DNA of 49,940 nucleotides from CAYUPI01 sp964446585 (GTDB lineage Bacteria; Verrucomicrobiota; Verrucomicrobiia; Limisphaerales; UBA8199): assembly GCA_964446585.1 (NCBI GenBank), contig CAYUPI010000043.1:1-49940 (forward strand). The letters are read 5' to 3'. This document shows positions 16,891 through 25,846 of the stretch, piece by piece. A program made the position numbers and the translations under genes. The first letter of the stretch is position 1. The number at the start of each line of letters is the position of its first letter. A model generated the notes under the pieces. The model ran no database searches. It was not told the DNA's origin and saw only the letters and a list, made by a program, of their open reading frames with translations.

Positions 16891-17880
16891 ATGATGAAAA
16901 TGATTTGTACACAGACTTGTCTCGTATTGGCGGGAATGGCCCTGATGCAAGTAGTCGCGGTGGCGGCGGAACAGACGTATGCCGAGCGCCTGGGCTGGGG
17001 CCCGACTGACCGCGTCGTGATGTTTCATTGTGACGATGCGGGGATGTCGCACGCGTCGAATCTTGGCGCGATCGAGTCAGTCGAAAAGGGTTTGGTCACG
17101 TCGGTGAGTATTATGATGCCGTGCTCGTGGGTGGCGGAGATCGCGAAGTACGCGAAGGAGCATCCTCAGCTCGACGCGGGCCTGCATCTGACAATGAACT
17201 CGGAGTGGGCTTTATACCGCTGGGGTCCGCTGGCCGGAAAAGGGAATGTTCCGGGGTTGTGCGACCCTGATGGATACCTATGGCACTCGACCCAGGACAC
17301 GGCCCGGCACGCCACGCCGGACGAGGTGGAGCGCGAAATCCGGGCGCAAATTGACAAGGCCGAGGCGATGGGCCTCCATCCGACGCATATCGACACGCAC
17401 ATGGGCGCGTTAGTGGCGCGGCCGGAGTTCATGGAGCGATACCTCAAGGTCGGCGCTGAGAAGCAGATCCCGGTGCTGGCCGTGGGCGGCCACCGGACCT
17501 TTGCGCGCGTTGAAAACGCGGCGGCGATGAAGCAACTCCAGGAGCGCATCAACAAGGTGTGGGAGGCCGGCCTGCCTGTGATCGATGACCTCCACACAGC
17601 CAGCTACGATTGGAAAGAGGGACCGAAGTCCGCTCGATTCATCGAGATGCTCAAGGGTCTGAAACCTGGCGTGACGATGGTAATCGTCCACTGCTCCCGG
17701 CCGACTGATGAATTTCCGCTCATCACCTCCTCAAGCAATCTTCGACTGGCAGACCTGAAAGCCATGACTGATCCCGAGATGCGAAAGACTCTGCAGGACG
17801 AAGGGATAAAACAGACGACCTGGCGGGAGTTGAAAGAGCGCCGCGATAAAGTGGGCAAAACCGCCGCGCCATCGAAGTAG
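16891..17880 (+). CDS. ChbG/YdjC-like carbohydrate deacetylase (exported)
   Basis: 329 residues with a signal peptide (ICTQTCLVLAGMALMQVVAV ending AAA/E). The YdjC/ChbG fold is shown by the metal motif CDDAG (47-51), DAGLHLT (His99) and THIDTHMG (His166, His170). Family members remove acetyl groups from chito-oligosaccharides or related N-acetylated sugars. Here the signal peptide places it outside the cytoplasm. ATG 16891 or the adjacent ATG 16894 may be used. The acyltransferase-like gene begins 10 bp downstream, so the two are probably co-transcribed. Confidence 0.85.
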   Translation: MMKMICTQTCLVLAGMALMQVVAVAAEQTYAERLGWGPTDRVVMFHCDDAGMSHASNLGAIESVEKGLVTSVSIMMPCSWVAEIAKYAKEHPQLDAGLHLTMNSEWALYRWGPLAGKGNVPGLCDPDGYLWHSTQDTARHATPDEVEREIRAQIDKAEAMGLHPTHIDTHMGALVARPEFMERYLKVGAEKQIPVLAVGGHRTFARVENAAAMKQLQERINKVWEAGLPVIDDLHTASYDWKEGPKSARFIEMLKGLKPGVTMVIVHCSRPTDEFPLITSSSNLRLADLKAMTDPEMRKTLQDEGIKQTTWRELKERRDKVGKTAAPSK

Positions 17881-17889
17881 CTTTGGCGG

Positions 17890-19023
17890 ATGAACGGCGA
17901 ACTTAAGATCCTTAACCTGCCTCGAACGTCTCGGAACATCTCAAGGTTCTTACGAGTCAGTTACGGGATCTACCGGGATGATCCATACTGGGTCGCGCCT
18001 TTGTTGCTGGATGCAAAGAAAGTGTTCACTGACGAAAACCCGCTGTTCGAGCACGCGCAAATGGAGTTGTGGGTGGCCCGGCGGAACGGCCAAGATGTGG
18101 GGCGCATCGCCGGACTCATTGACGAGCACCGCTATTGCCAACTGGATGAACGGGTCGCGTTCTTTGGATTTTTCGAGAGCGTGAATGACCCACAAGTCAG
18201 CCGCGGGCTGTTCGCTGCGGCGCGGAATTGGGCGCAGCAAAGGGGGATGAAACAATTGCTGGGACCGATGAACCCGACGACAAACGACGAATGCGGTTTG
18301 CTGATCGACGGTTTCGACTCTTCTCCGGTGTTCATGATGACCTACAACCCGCGATACTACGTGGGGCTGATCGAGGGCGAAGGTTTCCACAAGGCGAAGG
18401 ATTTGTTGGCGTTCCACATTGATTTGGCGACGCTGCCGATGGACCGCTTGCAGCGCATTGCCGAGCAGGTCAAGGGACGAAACGGGCAGGTAACGTTCCG
18501 GCCGCTCCTGCGCCGGACTCTGGACCGCGATCTCAAGAAGATAAAGGAGATCTATAATTCGGCGTGGCAGCACAACTGGGGTTTTGTGGCGATGACGGAA
18601 GCCGAGGTGGACTTTCTGGCCGAACGCTTGAAGCCGTTGCTGCTGGAAGGGCTGGCCTGGCTGGCCGAGGCGGAGAGCGAGCCGGTAGGGTTTTTGCTGG
18701 CTTTGCCGGATTACAACATCACGTTTAAGCCACTTCAGGGGAGGTTGCTGACGCCGAAAGTGCTGGGGTGCATCCCCTACTGCTTCGGTTGGAAACGGCA
18801 CACGCAAACACGCGTGCTGATCCTTGGGGTGAAAGCGGCATACCGGCAGAAGGGACTGGAATCTGCGATGTTGATTGAAGGATTGCGGGTGGGCTTCAAA
18901 GCGGGTGTGCGTGGAGCCGAAGCATCGTGGATCCTCGAGGACAATGTGATGATGTGCCGGATGCTGGAGGCAATCGGCGGGCGGGTGTACAAGAAATACA
19001 GGATCTACGAGAGCCAAATATGA
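17890..19023 (+). CDS. GNAT-like N-acetyltransferase family protein
   Basis: 377-residue soluble protein. It resembles the two-domain GNAT-like proteins often named YghO-like: an N-terminal block (VSYGIYRDDPYWVAPL, EHAQMELWVARRNGQDVGRI, LLGPMNPTTNDECGLLIDGF) and a C-terminal acyltransferase-like block (EPVGFLLALPDYN, RVLILGVKAAYRQKGLESAM). The latter contains an RQKGLES variant of the acetyl-CoA loop Q/R-x-x-G-x-G/A. The substrate is unknown. It follows the deacetylase by 10 bp with a GGCGG ribosome site, which might hint at amino-sugar metabolism, but family members also occur in other contexts. Confidence 0.7.
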   Translation: MNGELKILNLPRTSRNISRFLRVSYGIYRDDPYWVAPLLLDAKKVFTDENPLFEHAQMELWVARRNGQDVGRIAGLIDEHRYCQLDERVAFFGFFESVNDPQVSRGLFAAARNWAQQRGMKQLLGPMNPTTNDECGLLIDGFDSSPVFMMTYNPRYYVGLIEGEGFHKAKDLLAFHIDLATLPMDRLQRIAEQVKGRNGQVTFRPLLRRTLDRDLKKIKEIYNSAWQHNWGFVAMTEAEVDFLAERLKPLLLEGLAWLAEAESEPVGFLLALPDYNITFKPLQGRLLTPKVLGCIPYCFGWKRHTQTRVLILGVKAAYRQKGLESAMLIEGLRVGFKAGVRGAEASWILEDNVMMCRMLEAIGGRVYKKYRIYESQI

Positions 19024-19084
19024 AATGACGCTTGACGGGTGATGCGCGACGAGTAAAAAGACCGCATCATTCGAGCGTCATTTC
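19022..19084. terminator. Possible bidirectional terminator / nested inverted repeat between convergent genes
   Basis: Perfect 11-bp arms GAAATGACGCT (19022-19032) and AGCGTCATTTC (19074-19084) enclose an inner 7-bp pair TGATGCG/CGCATCA. It spans the ends of the convergent genes at 19023 and 19067. There is no clear U-tract, and the left half (TGACGCTTGACGGGTGATGC) looks like a dispersed intergenic repeat, so the terminator role is inferred. Confidence 0.45.
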
Positions 19085-21382
19085 GTAGGACGAGATGGTG
19101 ATGTTCTTTCCCGAGCCTAGATGCACTGTAGCAGGCCGATTCGAGAAATTCAGCAGGACCAATTTGCCATTTTCGAGCACGCTCCAATAGACCGACGCCG
19201 GCTTCTCGATGAGCAAGGCGTCGCGAAACTGCGGCCGGAGCGTCGTCGTCCTGAGCAGAAGCTCGCGCACAAACTCGCTGTAGCTTTCCGAGGGAATCAG
19301 GTCGCCGCGCCACTGAATCACGCGTCCTTTGCCCGTGTCCCCTGACACCCATTTGTCCGCGATCGACGTGCCGCCTTCGACCGTCTCTGGCACACCTCGC
19401 GGCTTTGGCGCGAACACGAGGGTGCCGCCCTGGCGCACCCACCGATCGATCCGCTCCAGGACGGGCTTTTCGGTCACCGCGCCCCAAAGAAAGAGCAGCA
19501 CCTTGTAGCGCTCCAAAGCGCCGTCGAGGATCATCTGTTCGCTGGCGTAGTCAAAATCGACCTCGCTACGGAGTGCCCGGGCCACGGTGAAAAAGGTCGA
19601 AGCCCAACGGTAGCGGACAAGTTCGTCGTCGAGTTTTATCGACGCGTCCGGGTAGAAAGCCGCGACATCGATCAACGGTTTGGCGCGTTGGTCGAGGTAC
19701 GGCGAATATTTCAGCCAGGCCTCGAGGGCCTGGTCGTTGTCGGTCAAGTTGCCAAGGTAGTAGAAAAGATGGACGGCCCCGGTGGTCACTGCGTTGTAAA
19801 GGCGCGCCATCACTCCGCGCTTGCTGCCGTAACCGCCGGGCTCGTAGCCGAGCGGGATGTCGTAAAACCTGGCGGCGGACGAAGCCATTCTTGTAATCGT
19901 AAAGTTGTCGGGGAAATCGTCGCCTTCGTTGGTCAGCCGCATGCCGCCATGAACCTTTGCCATGCTGCGCGCTTGCCGGCTGTAGTCGGTCCCGATCTGG
20001 ACTGGTCCCCATCCCCCGGAGGATTGATGGATGACAGTGCTAGGTAGCGCGGCGCGCGACCAGACAGCCCAGCGCTCACACCAGTCGCTCATAGCGCCCA
20101 TGTACCAATCGGCGAAGTCCAGCCGTTTCCGTCGCGCGAGGGCCGTTTCGGGAAGAAATGTGTTGATGCGCTCGAACGAATCGTAGGCGCTCTCCCAGGC
20201 CCCGTTGAGCCGACCGACGACAACGTATTTCTGTTTCAAGTAACTGCGGAAGTCGGCTTGAGCGTAGGGGTCGCCCGCCCAGTATCCGATATGCGTGTGG
20301 CCCTGATGAAACCCGTACCCGGGCCCTCTCGCGGGGTATTGAGCCTCGCCGTAGTCGCCGCTCGGCCCCAGACGGATGCCTAGAAGCGAGGGACGCCGGC
20401 AGTAATGTTTGCCGAACTCACCGATAAATCGCTGAGCGTACTCGGCTTGGAACGGATAAAAGATCGATTGGGTGTCATGAACGATGCCGTGCTCGAGGCA
20501 TTGGAATCCGACATTGTTCGTTGAATTGAACAACCATTCGGGCAACGCGTAGCCGGAGCCGGCCATGAGCATGGGGAACCATTGCAAGCCATGTTTCTCG
20601 ATCTCCTCGAGCAGGGCGTCGTAATAGCTCCAGTCATAAACGCCCGGCTTGCGCTCGACCCAACCCCAACGGACATAAGACTCGACGCCGTTAAAGCCGA
20701 TAGCTCGGACCAAAGGCAGGTGATTTCGCAATCCGGCCAGAACATCGTCGAGGTGGTCGGGGCTGGCGCCGTCTCGGGCGGCCGAAGTAACGCGCTGCGA
20801 GGGGAGTGCAAATTTTACCGCTGGCTCCGCCAGTGGCGCTAATTTCGTCGGCGGCTGTTGATCCGTCACGACGACGCTGCGTAAGAAATCCAGTCCGGTG
20901 ATATCGATTCGCCTGGGTGTCTCACCCCGGTTAAATTCGAAAACCGCCTGCCGCGGCAGGCCGCTGTTGACGCGCGCGACGCTCCATTGTTTGGATTGAG
21001 TTACGCGCGGCGAGACGGTGATCAGGCCATAGCCACGGTCCAGAAATTCGATTACCAACCAGCACTTTTGGTTTGGGGCCACGGTCAGCGAGAAGTGGTA
21101 GGCTGCGCGTGTGTAATAATCGCTGCTGGGCTTGAGACGGGCGAGGTCCCAGGAGCCCACTTTTTCCGCGTGCCAATCAGAATCGGGCGCGCGTTCGAGC
21201 TGGATGTCTTTCGCCTTGGGAGTCTCAGCCGCTTCCCATCGTGCGAGCTCGGCAGCAGGAATGGTGGAGCAGAGGAGCGGAATGGCCAAAAAGCACGGCA
21301 GGAAGGATCGTCGATGGAGGCCACCAAGGAATCGCGATTTCAAGCTGGCGCCAGAGTAGGGCCGCTGGAATTGTTGGCGCAA
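19067..21382 (-). CDS. Exported GH14/GH42-like glycoside hydrolase
   Basis: 771 residues, signal-like N-terminus (RRSFLPCFLAIPLLCSTIPA). An N-terminal beta-sandwich (about 50-175) precedes a TIM barrel that begins with GFNGVESYVRWGWVERKPGV, as in beta-galactosidase/beta-amylase-like enzymes. The motif LGPSGDYGEAQYP, with a candidate acid/base Glu347, resembles the GH14 motif GPAGELRYP. A Rossmann-like beta-galactosidase trimerisation domain (AAFYPDASIKLDDELVRYRW, YKVLLFLWGAVTEKPVLERI, GGTLVFAPKPRG) and a C-terminal beta domain follow. Substrate unknown. The start is uncertain: no ATG precedes the signal segment, so TTG 21382 is used. It is the last gene of the proposed operon, 22 bp after the fusion gene. 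Confidence 0.75.
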   Translation of the reverse strand: MRQQFQRPYSGASLKSRFLGGLHRRSFLPCFLAIPLLCSTIPAAELARWEAAETPKAKDIQLERAPDSDWHAEKVGSWDLARLKPSSDYYTRAAYHFSLTVAPNQKCWLVIEFLDRGYGLITVSPRVTQSKQWSVARVNSGLPRQAVFEFNRGETPRRIDITGLDFLRSVVVTDQQPPTKLAPLAEPAVKFALPSQRVTSAARDGASPDHLDDVLAGLRNHLPLVRAIGFNGVESYVRWGWVERKPGVYDWSYYDALLEEIEKHGLQWFPMLMAGSGYALPEWLFNSTNNVGFQCLEHGIVHDTQSIFYPFQAEYAQRFIGEFGKHYCRRPSLLGIRLGPSGDYGEAQYPARGPGYGFHQGHTHIGYWAGDPYAQADFRSYLKQKYVVVGRLNGAWESAYDSFERINTFLPETALARRKRLDFADWYMGAMSDWCERWAVWSRAALPSTVIHQSSGGWGPVQIGTDYSRQARSMAKVHGGMRLTNEGDDFPDNFTITRMASSAARFYDIPLGYEPGGYGSKRGVMARLYNAVTTGAVHLFYYLGNLTDNDQALEAWLKYSPYLDQRAKPLIDVAAFYPDASIKLDDELVRYRWASTFFTVARALRSEVDFDYASEQMILDGALERYKVLLFLWGAVTEKPVLERIDRWVRQGGTLVFAPKPRGVPETVEGGTSIADKWVSGDTGKGRVIQWRGDLIPSESYSEFVRELLLRTTTLRPQFRDALLIEKPASVYWSVLENGKLVLLNFSNRPATVHLGSGKNITISSYEMTLE

Positions 21383-21404
21383 CGGAAATCAGAACCTGAG
21401 GTAC

Positions 21405-24400
21405 TCAGCGATTTGCAGAGGGAGCCGGCAGCGCGAATGCAACATAAGCATCCCCGTACGGCGTTCCTAGCTTGTTGCCCCCAGTCGCGGCGATAACGAT
21501 GTATTGTCGTCCTTTCACGGCGTAGCTCGCTGGCGGCGCATTGCCCACCCACGGAAGTTTCGCCGACCAAAGCTCAGCGCCGGTTTCCTTATCAAACGCG
21601 CGGATTTTGTGGTCGCGTGTGCCGGAGCAGAAGACCAGCCCGCCGGCAGTCACGATGGCGCCGCCATAGTTTTCCGTGCCCGTCGGCTTCATGCCCCGCG
21701 CAGTCAGCTCCGCATATTCGCCCAAAGCCACTTTCCAGAGCAGTTTGCCCGTGTTGAGGTCAATGCAGTTCAACGTCCCCCAGAGCGGCTTGGTAGCCGG
21801 GTAGCCTTCATAATCATAAAACTTCGGATACCCGGTGGAACTGTAACGTGGCCGTTCCGTTTTGGTGGGCGCTGAAGGCCGTGGGCGATCTCGCAGCATC
21901 AGAAAGTCCAGGAGCGCCTGCAAGTCCCCTTCGCTTAGATCTGGGTTGGCCGGCATAGCATTCTTGCCCTGCCGAATCTGGTTGGCGAGCGCTTCATCCG
22001 TCAGGCGGTGACGCAGCCCGCGCAACGGCGGTGCCATTCCCAGACCAAGCCGGTTAGTGGCGTGGCAAGGCGCGCACGAAACCTCATACAGGAGCTGACC
22101 CCGTGTTTTCGGCGCAGTGGGGTCGTCCGGAGGATCATCATTGCGAAAAACTGCTGGCATCCAACACATGTGATTCGCGCTCACGTATAGGCGGCCGGTC
22201 TCCGCGTCCACGCACGCGCCTGTCCATTCCGCGCCACCGTCGATGCCGCAATAGAGATTTGGCCGGCCTTCGCTGAACGGATGGAAGAATCCAATCTCGG
22301 CGCTCTTGAAGCGCGACTGGGCAAATTCGGCGGCTTCCTCCGTGCGCTCGGTCAAGTCCGCGGCCGTGAATTCCTGTTTTGAAAATTTCTCAGGTAGCTC
22401 TGGATCCGGTTGATACGGAGAAGTGAGTTCTCCGCGCAACGTGCTGGTGGGCGCACGACGAAGGCGAAACGGGAAGATTGGTTTCCCACTGACACGGTCC
22501 AGCAGCAGTGTATTGCCAATTTTGGTAACGACCGCGACCACGTCCACTCTTTTCCCGTCGCATGTGATGGTTGCCAGGTTTGGCGGAGCGGGAATGTCCA
22601 GGTCCCAAATATCGTGGCGGATCTCCTGAAAATGCCAGAGCCGCTGGCCGGTTCGGGCATCGAGCGCGATCAGGCAATTGGCGAACAGGTTGTCGCCGCG
22701 ATGTCCAACGCCGATGAAGTTCGGTTTGGGCGATCCGGTCGCCACATAGGCGATACCGCGGCTTTCGTCCATGGCCATACCGCCCCAACAATTCGCAGCG
22801 TACGCTTCGGGCCGGTCCCAGGTATCGAACCCGAACTCCCCTTCGTGTGGGACAGTATGAAATGTCCATCGCAGCACGCCGCTGATGACGTCGAAACCCC
22901 AAACATCTTTCTCAAAACCCGGCACGACGATGGTTCGCTCAAAGATGGCCGGAGCCGCAGTCGCCGCACCGAAATCGCCCTGCGCAACTCCCGGGAGCAA
23001 TGTCTTTCCCTCTTGGCCAAACCCCGCGACAGGCTGGCCGTTCTGGGGATCCACTGCGTAGAGAGATTTGCCGGCGCAAAACAACACCCGCTCGCCGGAG
23101 CCCGCTTGTCCTGGCCAATAAATCAGCCCGCGAAATGCTGGACGCCCGGTCGGCTTGAATCGCCAAATTTCGGCGCCGGTCTCAGCATTCACCGCGACGA
23201 CCTGTTTCCCTGGCGTTGGAGCAAACATCACGCCGTCCACGACAATCGGATTGCATTGGATGTTGTTACTTCCGTCCCGGGAATGGTAAATCCAGGAAAC
23301 CTGCAGATTGGTGACCGTTTGGCGGTTAATCTGATCCAGCGCCGAGTATCTCATGCCTCCATTGTCACCGTGGGAGCGATGCCACGTCAGAAAAGTCTCG
23401 CGCTTCGGATAGCCATTGGCAGGCGTCAATTCCTCCGGCTTGGCCGCTGGAATAGTCTGATACAGTGGCAGCCGTTCACGTTCCGCCGCATCCTCGACTG
23501 CCCAGTAATCTTTGGCACTCTGAGCTTCTGCACCGCCGCTCTTCGCGGCTGGCTCCTCCCGCCAGGAACGTGGGTGCGGCTTTGGTCCGGCCGACTTGCC
23601 TGCGAGTTGGCCTGCCAGCCAATCCAATCCATCAAGATTATCCAGCAACCGCGCCTCGGCGTCCTCATCAGTGTGATTGAGAATCCCGATCGGTCCGCGC
23701 CAGCCACTATCCCGAATCACGCGTAATAGTCGCAGATCGTACTCTCCGTGGCCGAGGGGCAGGATTAGTTTCTTATCACCCTCAGGGCCCATGCCGTTAA
23801 GGTTTAAAGCCACCAGATAGGGTTTCATCTCGGCCAGCAGTTGGGCAAAACGTGGAACATGCGCATGACCGTGATGTTGATTGTAAACGAGGCCGACGTT
23901 GGCGACGCCCTCCGAGCGGAGCCGCTCAACGAGGGCGATCTGGTTTTCGGGTTCGCCGAACCATCCTCCGTGATTGTATAGCGCTACACTGCAGCCAATC
24001 TCTTTGGCCGCATCCGCGATGGCTCGGATTCGTGCCGCCTCCGCTTCAATGCGCGCCCTTTGCTCCACCTCGTTCGTTGTCGGCGCTCCGCCTCCGGTGA
24101 CCCACAATTGCACACCGCGCAATCCATGGCGCTTGAGCACATCCAAAATCAGCCGCGCCTCAGCATTTAATTCGCCAGGAAACCACCAGGCCAGCAGCCG
24201 CACATGGTGGCGCTGCAGCGCATCCATCTCGGCATCGAAGCTCGGGACATGTTCCGCGCGGTAATCGTAAGCGAAGAGTTTGAATCCGAGCTTCTCCAAC
24301 ATGGCGGCGCGTTCCTCGGGTACGCGCTTCCGCGCGTCAAATGGCACGATGCACCATGCCACCAGGTTGGTGCGCGCAAATAGATCGTACTCACCTGTCG

Positions 24401-24485
24401 CCGGACGGCGCTCGTCCGCTCCCGGCGCTGCGAGCGGAGTGATTGCGGAAAGCCAGAGAAGCGCGGGGTAGTAAAAGTGCCTCAA
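21405..24485 (-). CDS. Fusion: xylose-isomerase-like TIM barrel + PQQ dehydrogenase with inserted cytochrome c domain
   Basis: 1026 residues from the chosen start. After a signal-like segment (FYYPALLWLSAITPLAAPGA), residues ~35-300 form a sugar-isomerase/epimerase-like TIM barrel (VALYNHGGWFGEPENQ, GLVYNQHHGHAH, ILNHTDEDAEARLL). A linker leads to a quinoprotein glucose-dehydrogenase-like propeller (~365-780: HGDNGGMRYSALDQI, ANCWGGMAMDESRGIAYVAT, RHDIWDLDIPAPPNL). A c-type heme domain is inserted (CAPCH at 804-808, candidate Met ligand in NAMPANP), and the last propeller blades follow (ENYGGAIVTAGGLVFCSGT). The predicted role is extracytoplasmic sugar oxidation passing electrons to heme. TTG 24485 is chosen because GGAGGGG lies 5-7 nt upstream. 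An ATG at 24542 has no ribosome site and would translate a dispersed repeat. Confidence 0.85.
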   Translation of the reverse strand: MRHFYYPALLWLSAITPLAAPGADERRPATGEYDLFARTNLVAWCIVPFDARKRVPEERAAMLEKLGFKLFAYDYRAEHVPSFDAEMDALQRHHVRLLAWWFPGELNAEARLILDVLKRHGLRGVQLWVTGGGAPTTNEVEQRARIEAEAARIRAIADAAKEIGCSVALYNHGGWFGEPENQIALVERLRSEGVANVGLVYNQHHGHAHVPRFAQLLAEMKPYLVALNLNGMGPEGDKKLILPLGHGEYDLRLLRVIRDSGWRGPIGILNHTDEDAEARLLDNLDGLDWLAGQLAGKSAGPKPHPRSWREEPAAKSGGAEAQSAKDYWAVEDAAERERLPLYQTIPAAKPEELTPANGYPKRETFLTWHRSHGDNGGMRYSALDQINRQTVTNLQVSWIYHSRDGSNNIQCNPIVVDGVMFAPTPGKQVVAVNAETGAEIWRFKPTGRPAFRGLIYWPGQAGSGERVLFCAGKSLYAVDPQNGQPVAGFGQEGKTLLPGVAQGDFGAATAAPAIFERTIVVPGFEKDVWGFDVISGVLRWTFHTVPHEGEFGFDTWDRPEAYAANCWGGMAMDESRGIAYVATGSPKPNFIGVGHRGDNLFANCLIALDARTGQRLWHFQEIRHDIWDLDIPAPPNLATITCDGKRVDVVAVVTKIGNTLLLDRVSGKPIFPFRLRRAPTSTLRGELTSPYQPDPELPEKFSKQEFTAADLTERTEEAAEFAQSRFKSAEIGFFHPFSEGRPNLYCGIDGGAEWTGACVDAETGRLYVSANHMCWMPAVFRNDDPPDDPTAPKTRGQLLYEVSCAPCHATNRLGLGMAPPLRGLRHRLTDEALANQIRQGKNAMPANPDLSEGDLQALLDFLMLRDRPRPSAPTKTERPRYSSTGYPKFYDYEGYPATKPLWGTLNCIDLNTGKLLWKVALGEYAELTARGMKPTGTENYGGAIVTAGGLVFCSGTRDHKIRAFDKETGAELWSAKLPWVGNAPPASYAVKGRQYIVIAATGGNKLGTPYGDAYVAFALPAPSANR

Positions 24486-24507
24486 TTTACCCCTCCATGG
24501 AAGTGGC

Positions 24508-24535
24508 GGAGGGCGCCCGTCCGCGGGCGCAGCAA
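24508..24535 (-). repeat. 28-nt REP-like hairpin repeat, copy 3
   Basis: On the minus strand TTGCTGCGCCCGCGGACGGG continues into GCGCCCTCC; stem GCGCCCG/CGGGCGC, loop CGGA. It lies directly upstream of the fusion gene and faces copy 4 across 53 nt. Confidence 0.85.
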
Positions 24536-24588
24536 TTGCCATCGCGGTGTGCGCATTGGGTTTTCATGGCGTTACGATCCCTTCTACG

Positions 24589-24616
24589 TTGCTGCGCCCG
24601 AGGACGGGCGCCCTCC
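24589..24616 (+). repeat. 28-nt REP-like hairpin repeat, copy 4
   Basis: TTGCTGCGCCCGAGGACGGG then CGCCCTCC; 7-bp stem with AGGA loop. It differs from copy 3 at one position. The pair sits in the 142-bp gap between the dehydrogenase and the fusion gene, the same inward-facing arrangement as at 3550-3660. Confidence 0.85.
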
Positions 24617-24627
24617 GGAAGTCTCCG

Positions 24628-25821
24628 TCACGTGATCACGGGCCATTTGAAGGTGGACTCGACGGTCACGCGCCGGCCGGTGCGCTGTGATTGATGGCAG
24701 GCATTCATCACCTCCAGGACATGCAGCGCGTGCTCGGGGGTGATCAGAGTGGGTCGCCCCGTGAGGAGTGACTCGGCAACATAAGTGGCGCCACCAACCC
24801 AATTGTACTCGCCCGGATCCTTGCAGAAGGTCTCAAGGACAGCTTCCCCCGCGTAGGCCACGTCCACGCCGCCGGGGCCCCAATCCCAGCCTTGCAGGTG
24901 CATCGTCCCTTTCGTGCCCATGACGTCGATGGTGTAAAGCTGGCGTCCCTCGCCAGCCAGGCGTTCGCCATCGAAATACACGAAGCCCGTTTGCACATGC
25001 GACAACACGCCGCCACTATGATTCATAATGAGCATCGTGTTCTCGTCGGCTTCGACCTTGACTACGCCCTGGTCCTCCACTTTGCGCGTGGGATTAATGA
25101 CCTTTGTCATTCCCACGACTTCTTTGACAGGCCCAAACAGACCCGTAAAGGTCGTCACGTTGTACACACCCAGATCGTAAAGACTGCCACCGCCTTTCTG
25201 ATAGAACCACCCCGACCATCCGGGACCGCCATGGCCGTAGGTGCCATGCCCAGCCGTGACTTTGCCCAGCTTGCCGCTGGCCATCGTTTCGGCCATGAAT
25301 TTGAACTGTGGGCTCGTCACGCAGGTTGGGGAGCCCCAAAAATGCACGCCATTACGCTTCGCGAGCGACAGGAGTTCCTGGCCATCCCTGACGTCCAGTG
25401 CAATGGGCTTTTCAGACCAGACATGGCGTTTCGCGAGCAAGGCTTTCTTGTTCACGGGGAAATGGGACGGCATCGACGTTGTGTTGACCAACAGATCAAA
25501 CGGAACACCGGCCAGCATCTCGTCGATATTGGGGTACACGTTAGGAACCTTGAACTGTTGGGCGCGCTTTTTCGCCCGCTCGAGAATGATGTCGCAGACG
25601 CTCACCACCTCGATGAATGGCTGGGAGGTGAGGTTCGGCAGGTAGGAGCCCGAGACGCTTCCGCATCCGATTTCACCCACGCGGATTTTGCCCCGCTTAA
25701 ATGGTCCGGCAGAGGAGCCGGTTTCGGCGCTCAGCAGCGTCGGTGCGAACCCGGCAGCCGCTCCCAGGACTACGCCGTCTTTCAGAAACTGGCGGCGATC
25801 AATGGTCTGATATGTGTTCAT
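24628..25821 (-). CDS. Tat-exported Gfo/Idh/MocA-family oxidoreductase
   Basis: 397 residues. A twin-arginine signal (DRRQFLKDGVVLGAAAGFAP) precedes a Rossmann NAD(P)-binding domain (KIRVGEIGCGSVSGSYLPNL) and the family EKP motif (137-139, HVWSEKPIALDVRDGQ). The C-terminal alpha/beta domain contains GGPGWSGWFYQKGGGSLYDLG, with GGGSLYDLGVYN as the usual Gfo/Idh/MocA substrate-side motif. Tat export suggests the nicotinamide cofactor is bound before export, as in glucose-fructose oxidoreductase. Family members oxidise or reduce sugars, often at C3. It lies between the DUF1080 gene (25 bp upstream) and the fusion gene. Confidence 0.9.
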   Translation of the reverse strand: MNTYQTIDRRQFLKDGVVLGAAAGFAPTLLSAETGSSAGPFKRGKIRVGEIGCGSVSGSYLPNLTSQPFIEVVSVCDIILERAKKRAQQFKVPNVYPNIDEMLAGVPFDLLVNTTSMPSHFPVNKKALLAKRHVWSEKPIALDVRDGQELLSLAKRNGVHFWGSPTCVTSPQFKFMAETMASGKLGKVTAGHGTYGHGGPGWSGWFYQKGGGSLYDLGVYNVTTFTGLFGPVKEVVGMTKVINPTRKVEDQGVVKVEADENTMLIMNHSGGVLSHVQTGFVYFDGERLAGEGRQLYTIDVMGTKGTMHLQGWDWGPGGVDVAYAGEAVLETFCKDPGEYNWVGGATYVAESLLTGRPTLITPEHALHVLEVMNACHQSQRTGRRVTVESTFKWPVIT

Positions 25822-25846
25822 AGCGATTTGTCGGTTGAAAGTTTAC

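Noticed and set aside
17950..19017. 355-codon frame antisense to the GNAT-like gene
   Set aside because: No signature; the sense frame has conserved blocks.
20946..20961. 16-nt perfect palindrome (GCCTGCCG/CGGCAGGC) in the GH gene
   Set aside because: Within a coding segment of high GC, single copy; likely chance.
22410..23726. 438-codon plus-strand frame opposite the PQQ fusion
   Set aside because: Shadow frame; fusion motifs are on the minus strand.
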